From Desulfosporosinus meridiei DSM 13257 (lineage in GTDB: Bacteria; Bacillota; Desulfitobacteriia; Desulfitobacteriales; Desulfitobacteriaceae): 64,000 nucleotides of DNA. A program made the translations under genes and the position numbers. Within the stretch, counting starts at the first letter, position 1. Each line of letters starts with the position of its first letter. Under the pieces are notes generated by a model that was not told the origin of the DNA, did not search any database, and saw only the letters and a program-made list of their open reading frames with translations. The DNA is taken from assembly GCF_000231385.2 (NCBI RefSeq), contig NC_018515.1, forward strand, positions 1,306,501-1,370,500, read 5' to 3'. Shown here piece after piece: positions 32,590 to 41,211 of this stretch.

Positions 32590-33939
32590 ATGGCTAATAC
32601 AAACAACGGTGTCGCACCGGTTGACGAAATGTTACCTGCCGGGAAACTCTTTTTGTATGGATTACAACACGTACTTGCTATGTATGCCGGAGCAGTTGCT
32701 GTACCTTTGATTATCGCCGGAGCAGCAAAGTTAACACCGGCAGAAACTGCCTTTTTAATTAACGCCGACTTATTCACTTGTGGACTTGCTACCTTACTCC
32801 AAACCTTAGGGATTTGGAAAATCGGAATCAAAATTCCTGTTATTCAAGGTGTAACCTTTGCAGCCGTAACGCCTATGGTGATCATGGCCCAGAGCGGCGG
32901 TATGCCCCTAATCTTTGGATCTGTTATTGTTGCCGGTCTATTTACATTTTTAGCTGCTCCCTTCTTTAGTAAACTAATTCGCTTCTTTCCGCCCATTGTT
33001 ACGGGAACCATTATTACCATCATCGGAGTTTCGCTCTTGCCCGTTGGTATCAACTGGGCCGGTGGGGGATTGGGCAATAAGAATTTTGGTTCTATGACCT
33101 TTATTTTTATCTCAGCTATTGTTCTTCTTAGCATTCTCCTAATCAATAAATTATTCAAGGGTTTTGTTTCACACATCGCCGTATTATTAGGTTTAATTGT
33201 TGGTCTAATTGTTGCCATACCATTTGGGTTGGTGAGCTTTTCAGAAGTAGCCAATGCTCCATGGTTTGGAATTACAATACCGTTCCACTTTGGGTTCCCG
33301 GTATTTGATCTTGGCGCGATTATCTCTATGGTTCTGGTTATGCTGGTTGTTATGGTTGAATCCACCGGAGATTTCCTGGCAATCGGAGAAATCGTTGGTA
33401 AAAAGATTGGTCAGGATGAACTCACCGCAGGCCTTAGAGCTGACGGCTTAGCGACGGCCCTTGGTGGAATTCTTAATGCCTTTCCTTACACTGCCTTTGC
33501 CCAAAACGTTGGCTTGGTAGGCTTAACAGGGGTAAAAAGCCGTTTTGTTGTTGCAACATCAGGTGTGATCTTAGTTGTCTTAGGTTTATTCCCTAAAATG
33601 GCTACAATTATTGCCTCTCTCCCTAACGCAGTACTGGGAGGAGCGGGAATTGCCATGTTTGGTATCGTTGCCGCCAGTGGAATAAAAGCTCTTGCTAAAG
33701 TAGACTTTGAGAATAACCCGAATAACATGTTTATTGTTGCGATTAGCGTTGGAATTGGTTTAATTCCAGTATTAGTTCCGAACTTCTTTCAGAACTTCCC
33801 TGCTTGGAGTCAAACCATTATGCATAGCGGAATTACCTTAGGTTCTCTCACAGCTATCATTCTCAATGCTTTCTTTAATGGAAGCAAAGGTGCCGGAGAT
33901 TTAGAAGAACTTAAAGCTAACGCTGGAATTCGCGAGTAA
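32590..33939 (+). CDS. NCS2 xanthine/urate-type permease
   Basis: A 449-residue nucleobase-cation symporter-2 with about 14 membrane segments. The diagnostic motif GLQHVLAMYAGAVAVPLI lies at residues 25-42. The substrate-site strips VIQGVTFAAVTPM, VVMVESTGDFLAIGE and YTAFAQNVGLVGLTG agree with the XanQ/UacT side of the family, not the uracil-only carriers. It imports xanthine and/or urate with protons. It has its own sigma-54 promoter and activator boxes and is closed by a strong terminator, so it can be induced independently of the enzymes. Exact choice between xanthine and urate cannot be read with certainty. Confidence 0.88.
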   Translation: MANTNNGVAPVDEMLPAGKLFLYGLQHVLAMYAGAVAVPLIIAGAAKLTPAETAFLINADLFTCGLATLLQTLGIWKIGIKIPVIQGVTFAAVTPMVIMAQSGGMPLIFGSVIVAGLFTFLAAPFFSKLIRFFPPIVTGTIITIIGVSLLPVGINWAGGGLGNKNFGSMTFIFISAIVLLSILLINKLFKGFVSHIAVLLGLIVGLIVAIPFGLVSFSEVANAPWFGITIPFHFGFPVFDLGAIISMVLVMLVVMVESTGDFLAIGEIVGKKIGQDELTAGLRADGLATALGGILNAFPYTAFAQNVGLVGLTGVKSRFVVATSGVILVVLGLFPKMATIIASLPNAVLGGAGIAMFGIVAASGIKALAKVDFENNPNNMFIVAISVGIGLIPVLVPNFFQNFPAWSQTIMHSGITLGSLTAIILNAFFNGSKGAGDLEELKANAGIRE

Positions 33940-33949
33940 TAGTAATGGG

Positions 33950-33979
33950 GGGTGAGAGAGTTTCCTCTCTCACCCTTTC
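33950..33979 (+). terminator. Terminator of the permease gene
   Basis: Perfect 11-bp arms GGGTGAGAGAG / CTCTCTCACCC with loop TTTC, then TTTCC. Confidence 0.8.
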
Positions 33980-34021
33980 CTGATTCTTGATAAATTCGTA
34001 CATTTGAAGGGGTTTTAGAAA

Positions 34022-35227
34022 ATGACAGTTGATTTATCCGTTATGTACTGCGGCATAAAACATGATAGCCCCTTTATCTTAGCCCCTTCACCCACAACGG
34101 ATCATGTGGATCGTTTGATTCAGGCTTTTGAAGCCGGATGGGCTGGGGCCGTCTTAAAGACTGTTGCTGTTGATTCGCGAATTGTAAGTCGTGTTTTCCC
34201 CATGGTTACCAGCCTGAAACGAGAGAAGGCCTTCATCGGTCTGCAAAACATTGATCTTGTTTCCGAGCACTCAGTTGATATTGTTGAACAGAATGTAAAA
34301 GTCCTAAAAAAGAAATTTCCCCATAAAGTTGTCGTTCCCAGTATCATGGCCTTTACCAAGGAGGATTGGCAATCCTTAACCCAGCGTTTTGTTAAGGCGG
34401 GAGCGGATATTATTGAGTGTAGTATCTGGCATCCCCATGGTACAGAATGGACTCTATGTACTAAAGTTGATGAACCGGTAGGAACTGAACAAATCGCCGG
34501 TTGGGTTAAAGAAGTAGCGGGAGATGTTCCCATCGTTATCAAATTATCTGCCTCAGATTCCGATATCATTGCCACGGCTGCAGCGGTAGAGCGCAGTGGT
34601 GCTAATGGAGTCAGTGCAATCAATACCATTAAAAGTATTACCGGAGTCAATTTAGAAACCTTAATACCTTATCCCAATATAGCAGGGGTTTCAACCTATG
34701 GAGGACTTTCCGGTCCGGCCTTGAAACCAATTGCCTTACGCTGCACAGCTGAGATTGCCCAAAAGGTTAATTTAGATATTGCGTCCAGCGGAGGAATTAC
34801 AACTTGGCAGGATTGTGCTGAATTTCTTCTTCTGGGAGCCAGTACTTTGCAGTTGTGCACCGCTGTCTTGCGTTTTGGCATAGGAATCATTGAAGAACTA
34901 AAACAGGGCTTAGAAGGTTGGATGATGGAAAAGGGTTTTCAAAATCTAACTGACGTGATTGGTAAGTCATTGCCCTATCTGGTTGAGCACTCTCGACTTC
35001 CGAGAGGGATACAAGTCGTTTCCCAAATCAATGAAGAGGCCTGTAATGCCTGCGGGGCTTGTTACACTGCTTGTCATTCCGGTGGGCATGGAGCAATCAG
35101 CTTTTTCGAGGGGCTGCCTCAGGTGGATGTGAATACTTGCATAGGGTGCGGACTTTGCCACTCTATGTGTTTTATGAAGGCGATATCTTTAATCCGGCCT
35201 AATGGTAAACCAAGCAGTGGGTTTTAG
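34022..35227 (+). CDS. PreA-like dihydropyrimidine/dihydroorotate dehydrogenase-type protein with ferredoxin tail
   Basis: A 401-residue protein: an FMN-binding TIM barrel (PFILAPSPTTDHVDRLIQAF, GADIIECSIWHPHG, DVPIVIKLSASDSD, DIASSGGITTWQD) then two [4Fe-4S] sites at the end, CNACGACYTACHSGG and CIGCGLCHSMC. This is the architecture of PreA, the catalytic half of NAD-dependent dihydropyrimidine dehydrogenase. The usual partner PreT is not encoded nearby, but YgfK contains a PreT-like flavin module. The active-site segment of true dihydropyrimidine dehydrogenases (with its catalytic Cys) is not obvious here: MHGCPP-like sequence is absent and SIWHPHG takes its place, so a different ring substrate is likely (inference). 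ATG after AAGGGG. Confidence 0.82.
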   Translation: MTVDLSVMYCGIKHDSPFILAPSPTTDHVDRLIQAFEAGWAGAVLKTVAVDSRIVSRVFPMVTSLKREKAFIGLQNIDLVSEHSVDIVEQNVKVLKKKFPHKVVVPSIMAFTKEDWQSLTQRFVKAGADIIECSIWHPHGTEWTLCTKVDEPVGTEQIAGWVKEVAGDVPIVIKLSASDSDIIATAAAVERSGANGVSAINTIKSITGVNLETLIPYPNIAGVSTYGGLSGPALKPIALRCTAEIAQKVNLDIASSGGITTWQDCAEFLLLGASTLQLCTAVLRFGIGIIEELKQGLEGWMMEKGFQNLTDVIGKSLPYLVEHSRLPRGIQVVSQINEEACNACGACYTACHSGGHGAISFFEGLPQVDVNTCIGCGLCHSMCFMKAISLIRPNGKPSSGF

Positions 35228-35316
35228 AGTACCAGCATGTCGGATTATTTAAATAAGTAGTTATCAACATTTATGATCACTAACTAACCAACTTTAATAG
35301 AGAGGATGAAGATCGT

Positions 35317-36645
35317 ATGATTCTAGTCGCAAATGGTACAGTCTTAACCTTGGGGAAAAGTAATCAAGTAATTCCAAACGGCGGGGTTCTGATCCAGGAT
35401 AGTAAAATTGTTGAGGTGGGTTCAACCCCAGATTTACAAAAACGTTTTCCGGAGGCGGAATTCATTGATGCTCATGGAAAAGTAATTATGCCGGGTATGA
35501 TTAATACTCATATGCATCTCTATAGTACCTTCGCCAGAGGAATGGATTCCAAGAGTAAACCGCCAAAGAGCTTTGGAGATATTTTAGAGGGGCTTTGGTG
35601 GAAGCTTGATAAACTGTTAACAATTGATGACGTCTATTATAGCGGCCTAACTCCCTTGATTGAGTGCATTAAGACGGGGACAACCACAATTATCGATCAT
35701 CATGCCAGCCCAATGGCTATCACGGGAAGTTTATCAACTTTAGCTAAAGCAGCTAAAGAAATGGGAGTCCGGGCTGCCTTTTGTTATGAAGTCTCAGATC
35801 GAGATGGGGATGAGATTGCTCAAGAGGGAATTAAAGAGAATGTCGACTTTATTGCCGAGTGTCAGGCCAAGCCGGACTCTATGGTGGCAGGGATGTTTGG
35901 ACTTCATGCTTCACTGACTTTATCCGATGAAACCTTGACGAAGTGCAGCGAGGAAGCTAAACGTTTAGGAGCAGGATTCCACGTTCATGTCGCCGAAGGA
36001 AAAGAAGATTTAGACGACAGTCTCTCTAAATATGGAATGAGGGTGGTTGAACGACTAAACAAATTTGGGATCTTAGGACCAAAAAGTATTGCTGTACACT
36101 GTGTACATATCGACGATCACGAAATTGACCTTTTAAAGACTACTCAAACCCAAGTTGTGCATAATCCTGAATCCAACATGGGAAATGCTGTGGGTGTGAC
36201 ACCGGTTCTGAAAATGTTAAGTGCAGGTGTTAAGGTAGGACTGGGGACAGATGGGTACACCTGTGATATGTTCGAGAGCGGAAAAGTGGCAAATATCCTG
36301 CACAAACATGCATCTGCTGATCCCAGCGTTGCTTGGGGTGAAGTGCCGCAAATGCTCTATGGAAATAACCCTGAGATTGCCTCAGATTTATTCGGCGGAA
36401 AGTTTGGGGAGTTGACCGCAGGAGCTTGGGCAGATATTATTGTTGTTGACTATGTACCACCGACTCCTCTGGGTTCAAACAATTGGAGCGGGCATCTCCT
36501 TTTCGGTGTTTCAGGGCGGTCTGTTGAAACAACCATAATCAATGGTCGTGTGCGCATGCTCGATCGAAAGCTCATTGATATTGATGAAGAGGCTATTGGT
36601 GCTCGTTCAAGAGAGTTGGCACAGGCACTTTGGAATAGAATTTGA
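35317..36645 (+). CDS. ssnA: SsnA-family metal-dependent aminohydrolase
   Basis: A 442-residue amidohydrolase-superfamily enzyme. The metal motif HMHLYS is at about 66-71, the strip IECIKTGTTTIIDHHASP follows, and HVHVAEGKEDL, AVHCVHI and the late GLGTDGYTCDMFE complete the site. The SsnA-specific IEC.KTG...DHHASP and FG.SG..VETTI.NG segments match the E. coli protein. SsnA belongs to the conserved gene set for anaerobic urate catabolism with YgfK, YgeW, YgeX and YgeY, where it is expected to open or deaminate a reduced purine intermediate. Start ATG after GAGAGGATGAAG; the next gene starts 12 bases past its stop. Confidence 0.9.
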   Translation: MILVANGTVLTLGKSNQVIPNGGVLIQDSKIVEVGSTPDLQKRFPEAEFIDAHGKVIMPGMINTHMHLYSTFARGMDSKSKPPKSFGDILEGLWWKLDKLLTIDDVYYSGLTPLIECIKTGTTTIIDHHASPMAITGSLSTLAKAAKEMGVRAAFCYEVSDRDGDEIAQEGIKENVDFIAECQAKPDSMVAGMFGLHASLTLSDETLTKCSEEAKRLGAGFHVHVAEGKEDLDDSLSKYGMRVVERLNKFGILGPKSIAVHCVHIDDHEIDLLKTTQTQVVHNPESNMGNAVGVTPVLKMLSAGVKVGLGTDGYTCDMFESGKVANILHKHASADPSVAWGEVPQMLYGNNPEIASDLFGGKFGELTAGAWADIIVVDYVPPTPLGSNNWSGHLLFGVSGRSVETTIINGRVRMLDRKLIDIDEEAIGARSRELAQALWNRI

Positions 36646-36656
36646 GGTGATCTTTG

Positions 36657-37898
36657 ATGAAAAATGTGTTAGGACTGCGCTGCATTGATTGCGGAAAGCA
36701 AGTCCCAGCAGTGGCGGGAACCTATACCTGCCCGACGTGTGGCAAAACCGGCGGCATCATGGATGTGGAATACGATTACAAGGTGATTAACCAAATGACA
36801 TCCCGTGAGCAGCTAGCCCAGTCGAAGGACTATTCGATTTTTCGCTACATGCCTTTTCTGCCCATCGGGCCGGATTCTGCCCGCCCTCATTTGAGAGTTG
36901 GCTGGAGTCCTCTTTATAAACCTCAGGGTTTGGGAAAAAGCTTAGGTATGAGTAATCTTTATGTCAAAGATGACGGTCAGAACCCGACGGCATCTCTTAA
37001 AGATCGAGCTTCGATTATTGCTGTTATTAAAGCTGTCGAAGAAAAGGCCCCCACAGTTGCCGCATCTTCTACCGGTAATGCAGCCTCCTCCTTGGCTGGC
37101 AGTGCGGCGGCTATGGGTATTAAGTCCGTAATATTTGTGCCAAGCCGTGCACCTCAAGGAAAGGTAGCTCAATTACTGATTTTTGGAGCTACGGTCATCA
37201 GTGTTCAAGGATCTTATGAAGATACATTCAGACTATCCGCTGAGGCGATTGAACGATTTGGCTGGTATAACCGCAATGCGGCTATCAATCCCTACCTGGT
37301 TGAAGGTAAAAAGACAGTTGCCCTGGAAATTGCCGAACAATTAAACTGGGAGGTGCCGGATTGGGTTATCCTTTCCGTTGGGGATGGCTGTACAATAGCG
37401 GGGGTCTGGAAGGGCTTTAAGGATCTTTATAATGCAGGCTGGATTGACCGCTTACCGAAAATCGCGGGAGTGCAGTCAACTGGCTGTTGTCCACTGGTAG
37501 ATGCTTTTGTGGAAAATCGTCCTTGGCGTCCCAAGGAAGAGAACACCATCGCTGATAGTATCGCTGTCGGTGTGCCTCGTAATCCGGATAAGGCTTTAAA
37601 TGCAGTTCGGGAATCCGGTGGGACAATGGTTGCTGTGTCAGATGAGGAAATCCTGGCAGCCATGCGAGAACTGGGTAGAACCAGCGGCATTTTTGGCGAG
37701 CCGGCGGGAGTAACAGGAACTGCCGGACTTAAGGTCTTGGTGGAAAAAGGCGTGATTGGCGCCGACGAAAAAGTAGTATCAATTGTCACCGGTAATGGGT
37801 TAAAGGACGTTCAAAACGCCATTAAAGCAGTTGGTGAGCCGATTAGGGTTGAGCCTTCCCTTAAGGAACTGCTGGTTAAGCTCGAAGGAAAAGTCTGA
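36657..37898 (+). CDS. Threonine synthase-like PLP enzyme with zinc-ribbon N-terminus
   Basis: A 413-residue fold-type II PLP enzyme. The N-terminus has paired CxxC motifs (LRCIDCGK and YTCPTCGKTG), a zinc ribbon common in clostridial threonine synthases. The PLP lysine is in NPTASLKDRASI, the phosphate loop in SSTGNAASSLAG, and a C-terminal VTGNGLKD closes the site. I start at ATG 36657, six bases after GAGGTGA; a TTG three bases earlier is also possible. The position between ssnA and another PLP gene, inside the purine locus and away from any threonine genes, argues against a housekeeping threonine synthase. A beta-elimination or replacement on a diaminopropionate- or serine-like intermediate is plausible (inference). 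Confidence 0.8.
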   Translation: MKNVLGLRCIDCGKQVPAVAGTYTCPTCGKTGGIMDVEYDYKVINQMTSREQLAQSKDYSIFRYMPFLPIGPDSARPHLRVGWSPLYKPQGLGKSLGMSNLYVKDDGQNPTASLKDRASIIAVIKAVEEKAPTVAASSTGNAASSLAGSAAAMGIKSVIFVPSRAPQGKVAQLLIFGATVISVQGSYEDTFRLSAEAIERFGWYNRNAAINPYLVEGKKTVALEIAEQLNWEVPDWVILSVGDGCTIAGVWKGFKDLYNAGWIDRLPKIAGVQSTGCCPLVDAFVENRPWRPKEENTIADSIAVGVPRNPDKALNAVRESGGTMVAVSDEEILAAMRELGRTSGIFGEPAGVTGTAGLKVLVEKGVIGADEKVVSIVTGNGLKDVQNAIKAVGEPIRVEPSLKELLVKLEGKV

Positions 37899-37934
37899 AG
37901 CCGGAATCATAACACGAATTGAAGGAGGACTAAT

Positions 37935-39413
37935 ATGAGAAGCTTGATAAATTTAGAAATTAATGAAGAGCAGCTTAAGAAATCCGTACAAAGTGTTAAA
38001 GAAAAAAATATTGTTATCCCTACCTTGGCCCAGATGAAGGATCCGAATAAGATACCTGAATCAGTTAAAGAGAAACTGAAAAAAACTGGCTTATGGGATG
38101 TTGACCCAATTAACTTATTCAGAATTTCTTGGAAGAACCAACCGGTTAAAGAAGGCGGTTTATTCAATCCGCTGCCGAATTATGTGGAAATCCCTTCTGA
38201 AATTTCAGGGGTTAAAGCCAGAATTATTGCTATGGCAGGTAAGTATTTCCCCACCGGTGCCCATAAGGTTGGAGCAAGTTTTGCTTGTTTAGTTCCTCGT
38301 TTAGTAACGGGACAATTTGATCCTAAATATCATGAAGCTGTTTGGCCTTCAACGGGGAACTACTGTAGAGGCGGTGCCTACAATTCCGCGTTATTAGGTT
38401 GCAAATCCATTGCTATTTTGCCTGAAAATATGAGCAGAGAGCGTTTCGAATGGCTGAAGACCGTTGCCGGGGAAATTATCGCCACTCCAGGCAGTGAAAG
38501 CAATGTTAAGGAAATCTATGATAAGACCTGGGAACTGCGCAGAACCCGGGATAATGTTGTGATATTTAATCAGTTTGGTGAACTGGGCAATCATTTGTGG
38601 CATTATGAAGTCACAGGAAATGCTATGCATGAAATTATCAAAGCTGAAATGGGCGAGAAGGGGAAATTGGCAGGGGTTTGCTTAACTTCCGGTTCTGCCG
38701 GTACCCTGGGCAGCGGAGACTACTTAAAAGATCAGTATCCCCATGCCAAGATCGCCGTCGGTGAAGCTTTACAATGCCCAACCTTACTGGATAATGGTTT
38801 CGGAGAACACAGAATTGAAGGAATTGGGGATAAACATATTCCTTGGGTTCACAATGTTAAAAATACGGATATGGTTATTGCTATTGATGACAATGATAGC
38901 TTGGGGCTGTTCCGTCTCTTTAATGAACCGGCAGGACAGGACTATTTGAGAGAGCAAGGGATTTCGGAAGAGGTCATTGCTAAGCTTTCTTGGGTAGGAA
39001 TTTCCGGAGCGGCAAATATTTTATCTTGCATCAAATTTGCCAAGTACTATGAGTTAACCGAGGATGATATTGTCATTACTGTCCTGACAGATTCGGCAGA
39101 AATGTATCAGTCCAGATTAAAAGAAATGGAAGAAGAACGGGGCAAAGTCTACAATGCAGTAAATGCCGCCGTCGACCATAATAGAAACGTACTGGGTGTC
39201 AGAACTGACTCCATGGAAGAACTGACCTATCTTACTAGAAAACGCATCCATAACCTCAAATATTACACTTGGATTGAGCAGCAAGAGTATGACTTGAGCG
39301 AACTGAATGCCCAATGGTACGATTATGATAATTACTGGGGACGACTCCACCAGATGGCTCCCGAACTGGATAAATTAATCGAACAGTTCAACGCAATGAC
39401 CGGCGTGTCGTAG
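37935..39413 (+). CDS. Fold-type II PLP enzyme of unknown substrate, 492 aa
   Basis: The protein is cysteine synthase/threonine deaminase-like: the PLP lysine is in YFPTGAHKVGASFACL near 110, a phosphate-binding VCLTSGSAGTLGSGD strip near 260 and GISGAANILSC near 360. It is longer than most relatives, with about 90 extra N-terminal residues and a Tyr/Trp-rich C-terminus (AQWYDYDNYWGRLHQ). The asparagine loop reads WPSTGNYCRGGAYN instead of the usual SSGNH. I do not know its reaction. It ends the ssnA-containing gene string just before a terminator. ATG follows GAAGGAGG. Confidence 0.75.
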   Translation: MRSLINLEINEEQLKKSVQSVKEKNIVIPTLAQMKDPNKIPESVKEKLKKTGLWDVDPINLFRISWKNQPVKEGGLFNPLPNYVEIPSEISGVKARIIAMAGKYFPTGAHKVGASFACLVPRLVTGQFDPKYHEAVWPSTGNYCRGGAYNSALLGCKSIAILPENMSRERFEWLKTVAGEIIATPGSESNVKEIYDKTWELRRTRDNVVIFNQFGELGNHLWHYEVTGNAMHEIIKAEMGEKGKLAGVCLTSGSAGTLGSGDYLKDQYPHAKIAVGEALQCPTLLDNGFGEHRIEGIGDKHIPWVHNVKNTDMVIAIDDNDSLGLFRLFNEPAGQDYLREQGISEEVIAKLSWVGISGAANILSCIKFAKYYELTEDDIVITVLTDSAEMYQSRLKEMEEERGKVYNAVNAAVDHNRNVLGVRTDSMEELTYLTRKRIHNLKYYTWIEQQEYDLSELNAQWYDYDNYWGRLHQMAPELDKLIEQFNAMTGVS

Positions 39414-39424
39414 GGCGTGTCGTA

Positions 39425-39444
39425 GGGACGGTCCTTTTAACACG
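39425..39444 (+). repeat. Half copy of the REP palindrome
   Basis: GGGACGGTCCTTTTAACACG matches one arm of the palindrome at 42379-42424 and its continuation. An 11-base direct duplication (GTGTCGTAGGG) lies just upstream. Confidence 0.6.
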
Positions 39445-39478
39445 TTTTTTGTAAATTAATAGTTGACAACTCGAAAGA

Positions 39479-39515
39479 GGCAGGGGTTCTTGCATAGGAA
39501 CCGCTGCTTCTTTTT
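39479..39515 (+). terminator. Terminator after the second PLP gene
   Basis: Arms GCAGGGGTTC / GAACCGCTGC (one mismatch) followed by TTCTTTTTAT, 22 bases ahead of the next gene. Confidence 0.7.
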
Positions 39516-39536
39516 ATACTAATTAGGAAAGAAAGG

Positions 39537-40931
39537 ATGCTGGTGGAAATGACAATTTTAATAAAAAATGCTTCCTATATTATAAGTTTTAATGATCGAG
39601 ACGAGATATTGGAGAATGCAGATCTTCTCATAGAAGGAAATAAAATAACTGCCGTAGGGCGGAATTTGAGCTTGAACCCTATGGATAATCCTCAGATTAT
39701 TGACGCTCAGGGAATGGCTGTCCTTCCAGGCTTGGTGAATACTCATCACCACCTCTATCAGACCTTATTTCGCGGACTTCCTGAAGTTCAGGGGATGCCT
39801 CTCTTTTACTGGCTGGTTAATCTCTATGAGTTTTGGCGGCATATCATCCCCGATGCTGTCTATTATGGGGCGATGGTAGGTTTTAGCGAGCTGCTGCGTA
39901 CAGGTTGCACTTTAACAACTGATCATCATTATGTTTTTCCAAGGGGGAAAGCCAGCAGTTTCATCGATACACAAATTAATGCCGCCCAAGAGATTGGAAT
40001 TCGCTTCCATGCTACCCGGGGGTCTATGTCCTTAGGAAAAAGTGAAGGAGGGTTGCCGCCGGATGAGGTGGTTCAGGACGCAGAGACAATCCTTAAAGAT
40101 TCCCAGCGTTTGATTGAGAGGTATCACGATCCTGCTGATTACTCTATGACACGCTTAGCGCTGGCCCCTTGTTCCCCCTTTTCTGTAAGCCTTGACTTGA
40201 TGCGGGAGTCACAATTATTAGCCAGAGATAAAGGGGTTATGCTGCACACCCATTTGGCTGAGACTCTGGATGAAGAAAAATTCTGTCTCGAACGTTATGG
40301 ACGCCGGCCGGTGGAGTTAATGGAAGACGTGGGCTGGATAGGACCTGATGTCTGGTTTGCCCATGCAATTCATCTTAGTGAACGGGAAATAAACCTGCTG
40401 GCTCAGAGTGGGTCAGGGGTTGCCCACTGTCCAAGTTCAAACATGAAGCTTGGCAGCGGGATTTGCCCAACTTCAGATTTGGTTAGAGCGGGGGCAAAAC
40501 TAGGGATAGCTGTCGACGGAAGTGCCAGTAATGACGGTTCAAATATGTGGGAGGAGGTGCGCAGAGCTTATCTGCTGAACCATCTCCGCTATAAGGATGA
40601 AGGGTTGTCGGCTTATGAAACTCTGAAATGCGCTACCCGTGGGGGTGCAGATGTCTTAGGCAGACCCGATACAGGGCGACTGGAAGCAGGGAAGGCAGCA
40701 GATATCATTCTCCTTGATCTAAAAGACGTAGCCTATGCAGGTTCCCACGACCCTTTGGTTTCCATAGTTTGCTGCGGGAATCATAGCTTTGTTGATACAA
40801 CAATTGTCAACGGAAAAGTGGTTGTTCGTAAGGGACAACTTCTAACTCAGGACACGGAAGAAATTCGCAAAAAGGCTCATCAAGTAGCCTGCGAAATTGT
40901 TCAAAAGGAGCGCAGCTTGAAGAGTTTTTAG
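39537..40931 (+). CDS. 8-oxoguanine deaminase family aminohydrolase
   Basis: A 464-residue amidohydrolase. The metal site is NTHHHLYQTLFRG near 67-79, with HTHLAET, WFAHAIHLSE and AVDGSASNDGSNMWEE. The strip SLGKSEGGLPPDEVVQD together with YHDP and LALAPCSPFSVS is characteristic of 8-oxoguanine deaminases, which convert 8-oxoguanine to urate. That product feeds directly into the pathway encoded around it. Start ATG at 39537 or at 39549 (after CTGGTGG); both are in frame. The gene lies right behind a terminator, so it must have its own promoter or depend on read-through. Substrate call is by family motif only. Confidence 0.82.
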   Translation: MLVEMTILIKNASYIISFNDRDEILENADLLIEGNKITAVGRNLSLNPMDNPQIIDAQGMAVLPGLVNTHHHLYQTLFRGLPEVQGMPLFYWLVNLYEFWRHIIPDAVYYGAMVGFSELLRTGCTLTTDHHYVFPRGKASSFIDTQINAAQEIGIRFHATRGSMSLGKSEGGLPPDEVVQDAETILKDSQRLIERYHDPADYSMTRLALAPCSPFSVSLDLMRESQLLARDKGVMLHTHLAETLDEEKFCLERYGRRPVELMEDVGWIGPDVWFAHAIHLSEREINLLAQSGSGVAHCPSSNMKLGSGICPTSDLVRAGAKLGIAVDGSASNDGSNMWEEVRRAYLLNHLRYKDEGLSAYETLKCATRGGADVLGRPDTGRLEAGKAADIILLDLKDVAYAGSHDPLVSIVCCGNHSFVDTTIVNGKVVVRKGQLLTQDTEEIRKKAHQVACEIVQKERSLKSF

Positions 40932-41211
40932 AGGGCCCGCATTAATTAAGCGTGTAAGGATTAGACCCGGTTGCGTTAACTTACTTCGAGAGCGATTTAT
41001 CAAAGTGCGGCGAGAAGACTTCCGCCTCCCTAGGTGGTGAGATGAATCGCCGCCCACAAAATATTATCAGAACACCAGTTCCAAAATCGTTCCCCCTGTG
41101 GTAAAATAAGGATGAAAAATGTTATAGGGGCAAAGTAATAACTTGCCACTTTAGGATAACAATACATAGTCTGATTTTTCGCTAGAAAGGGTTCGGAGTG
41201 GAGGGGATTAT
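40932..41211. other. Spacer ahead of the RAYT gene
   Basis: No gene is supported. It contains GC-rich imperfect repeats near 41005-41055 (GGCGAGAAGACTTCCGCC) and presumably the promoter of the RAYT gene. Confidence 0.3.

Noticed and set aside
36657-37898. Ordinary threonine synthase
   Set aside because: The fold and zinc ribbon fit, but the gene is enclosed in a purine catabolic operon without homoserine or threonine genes, so I kept the substrate open.
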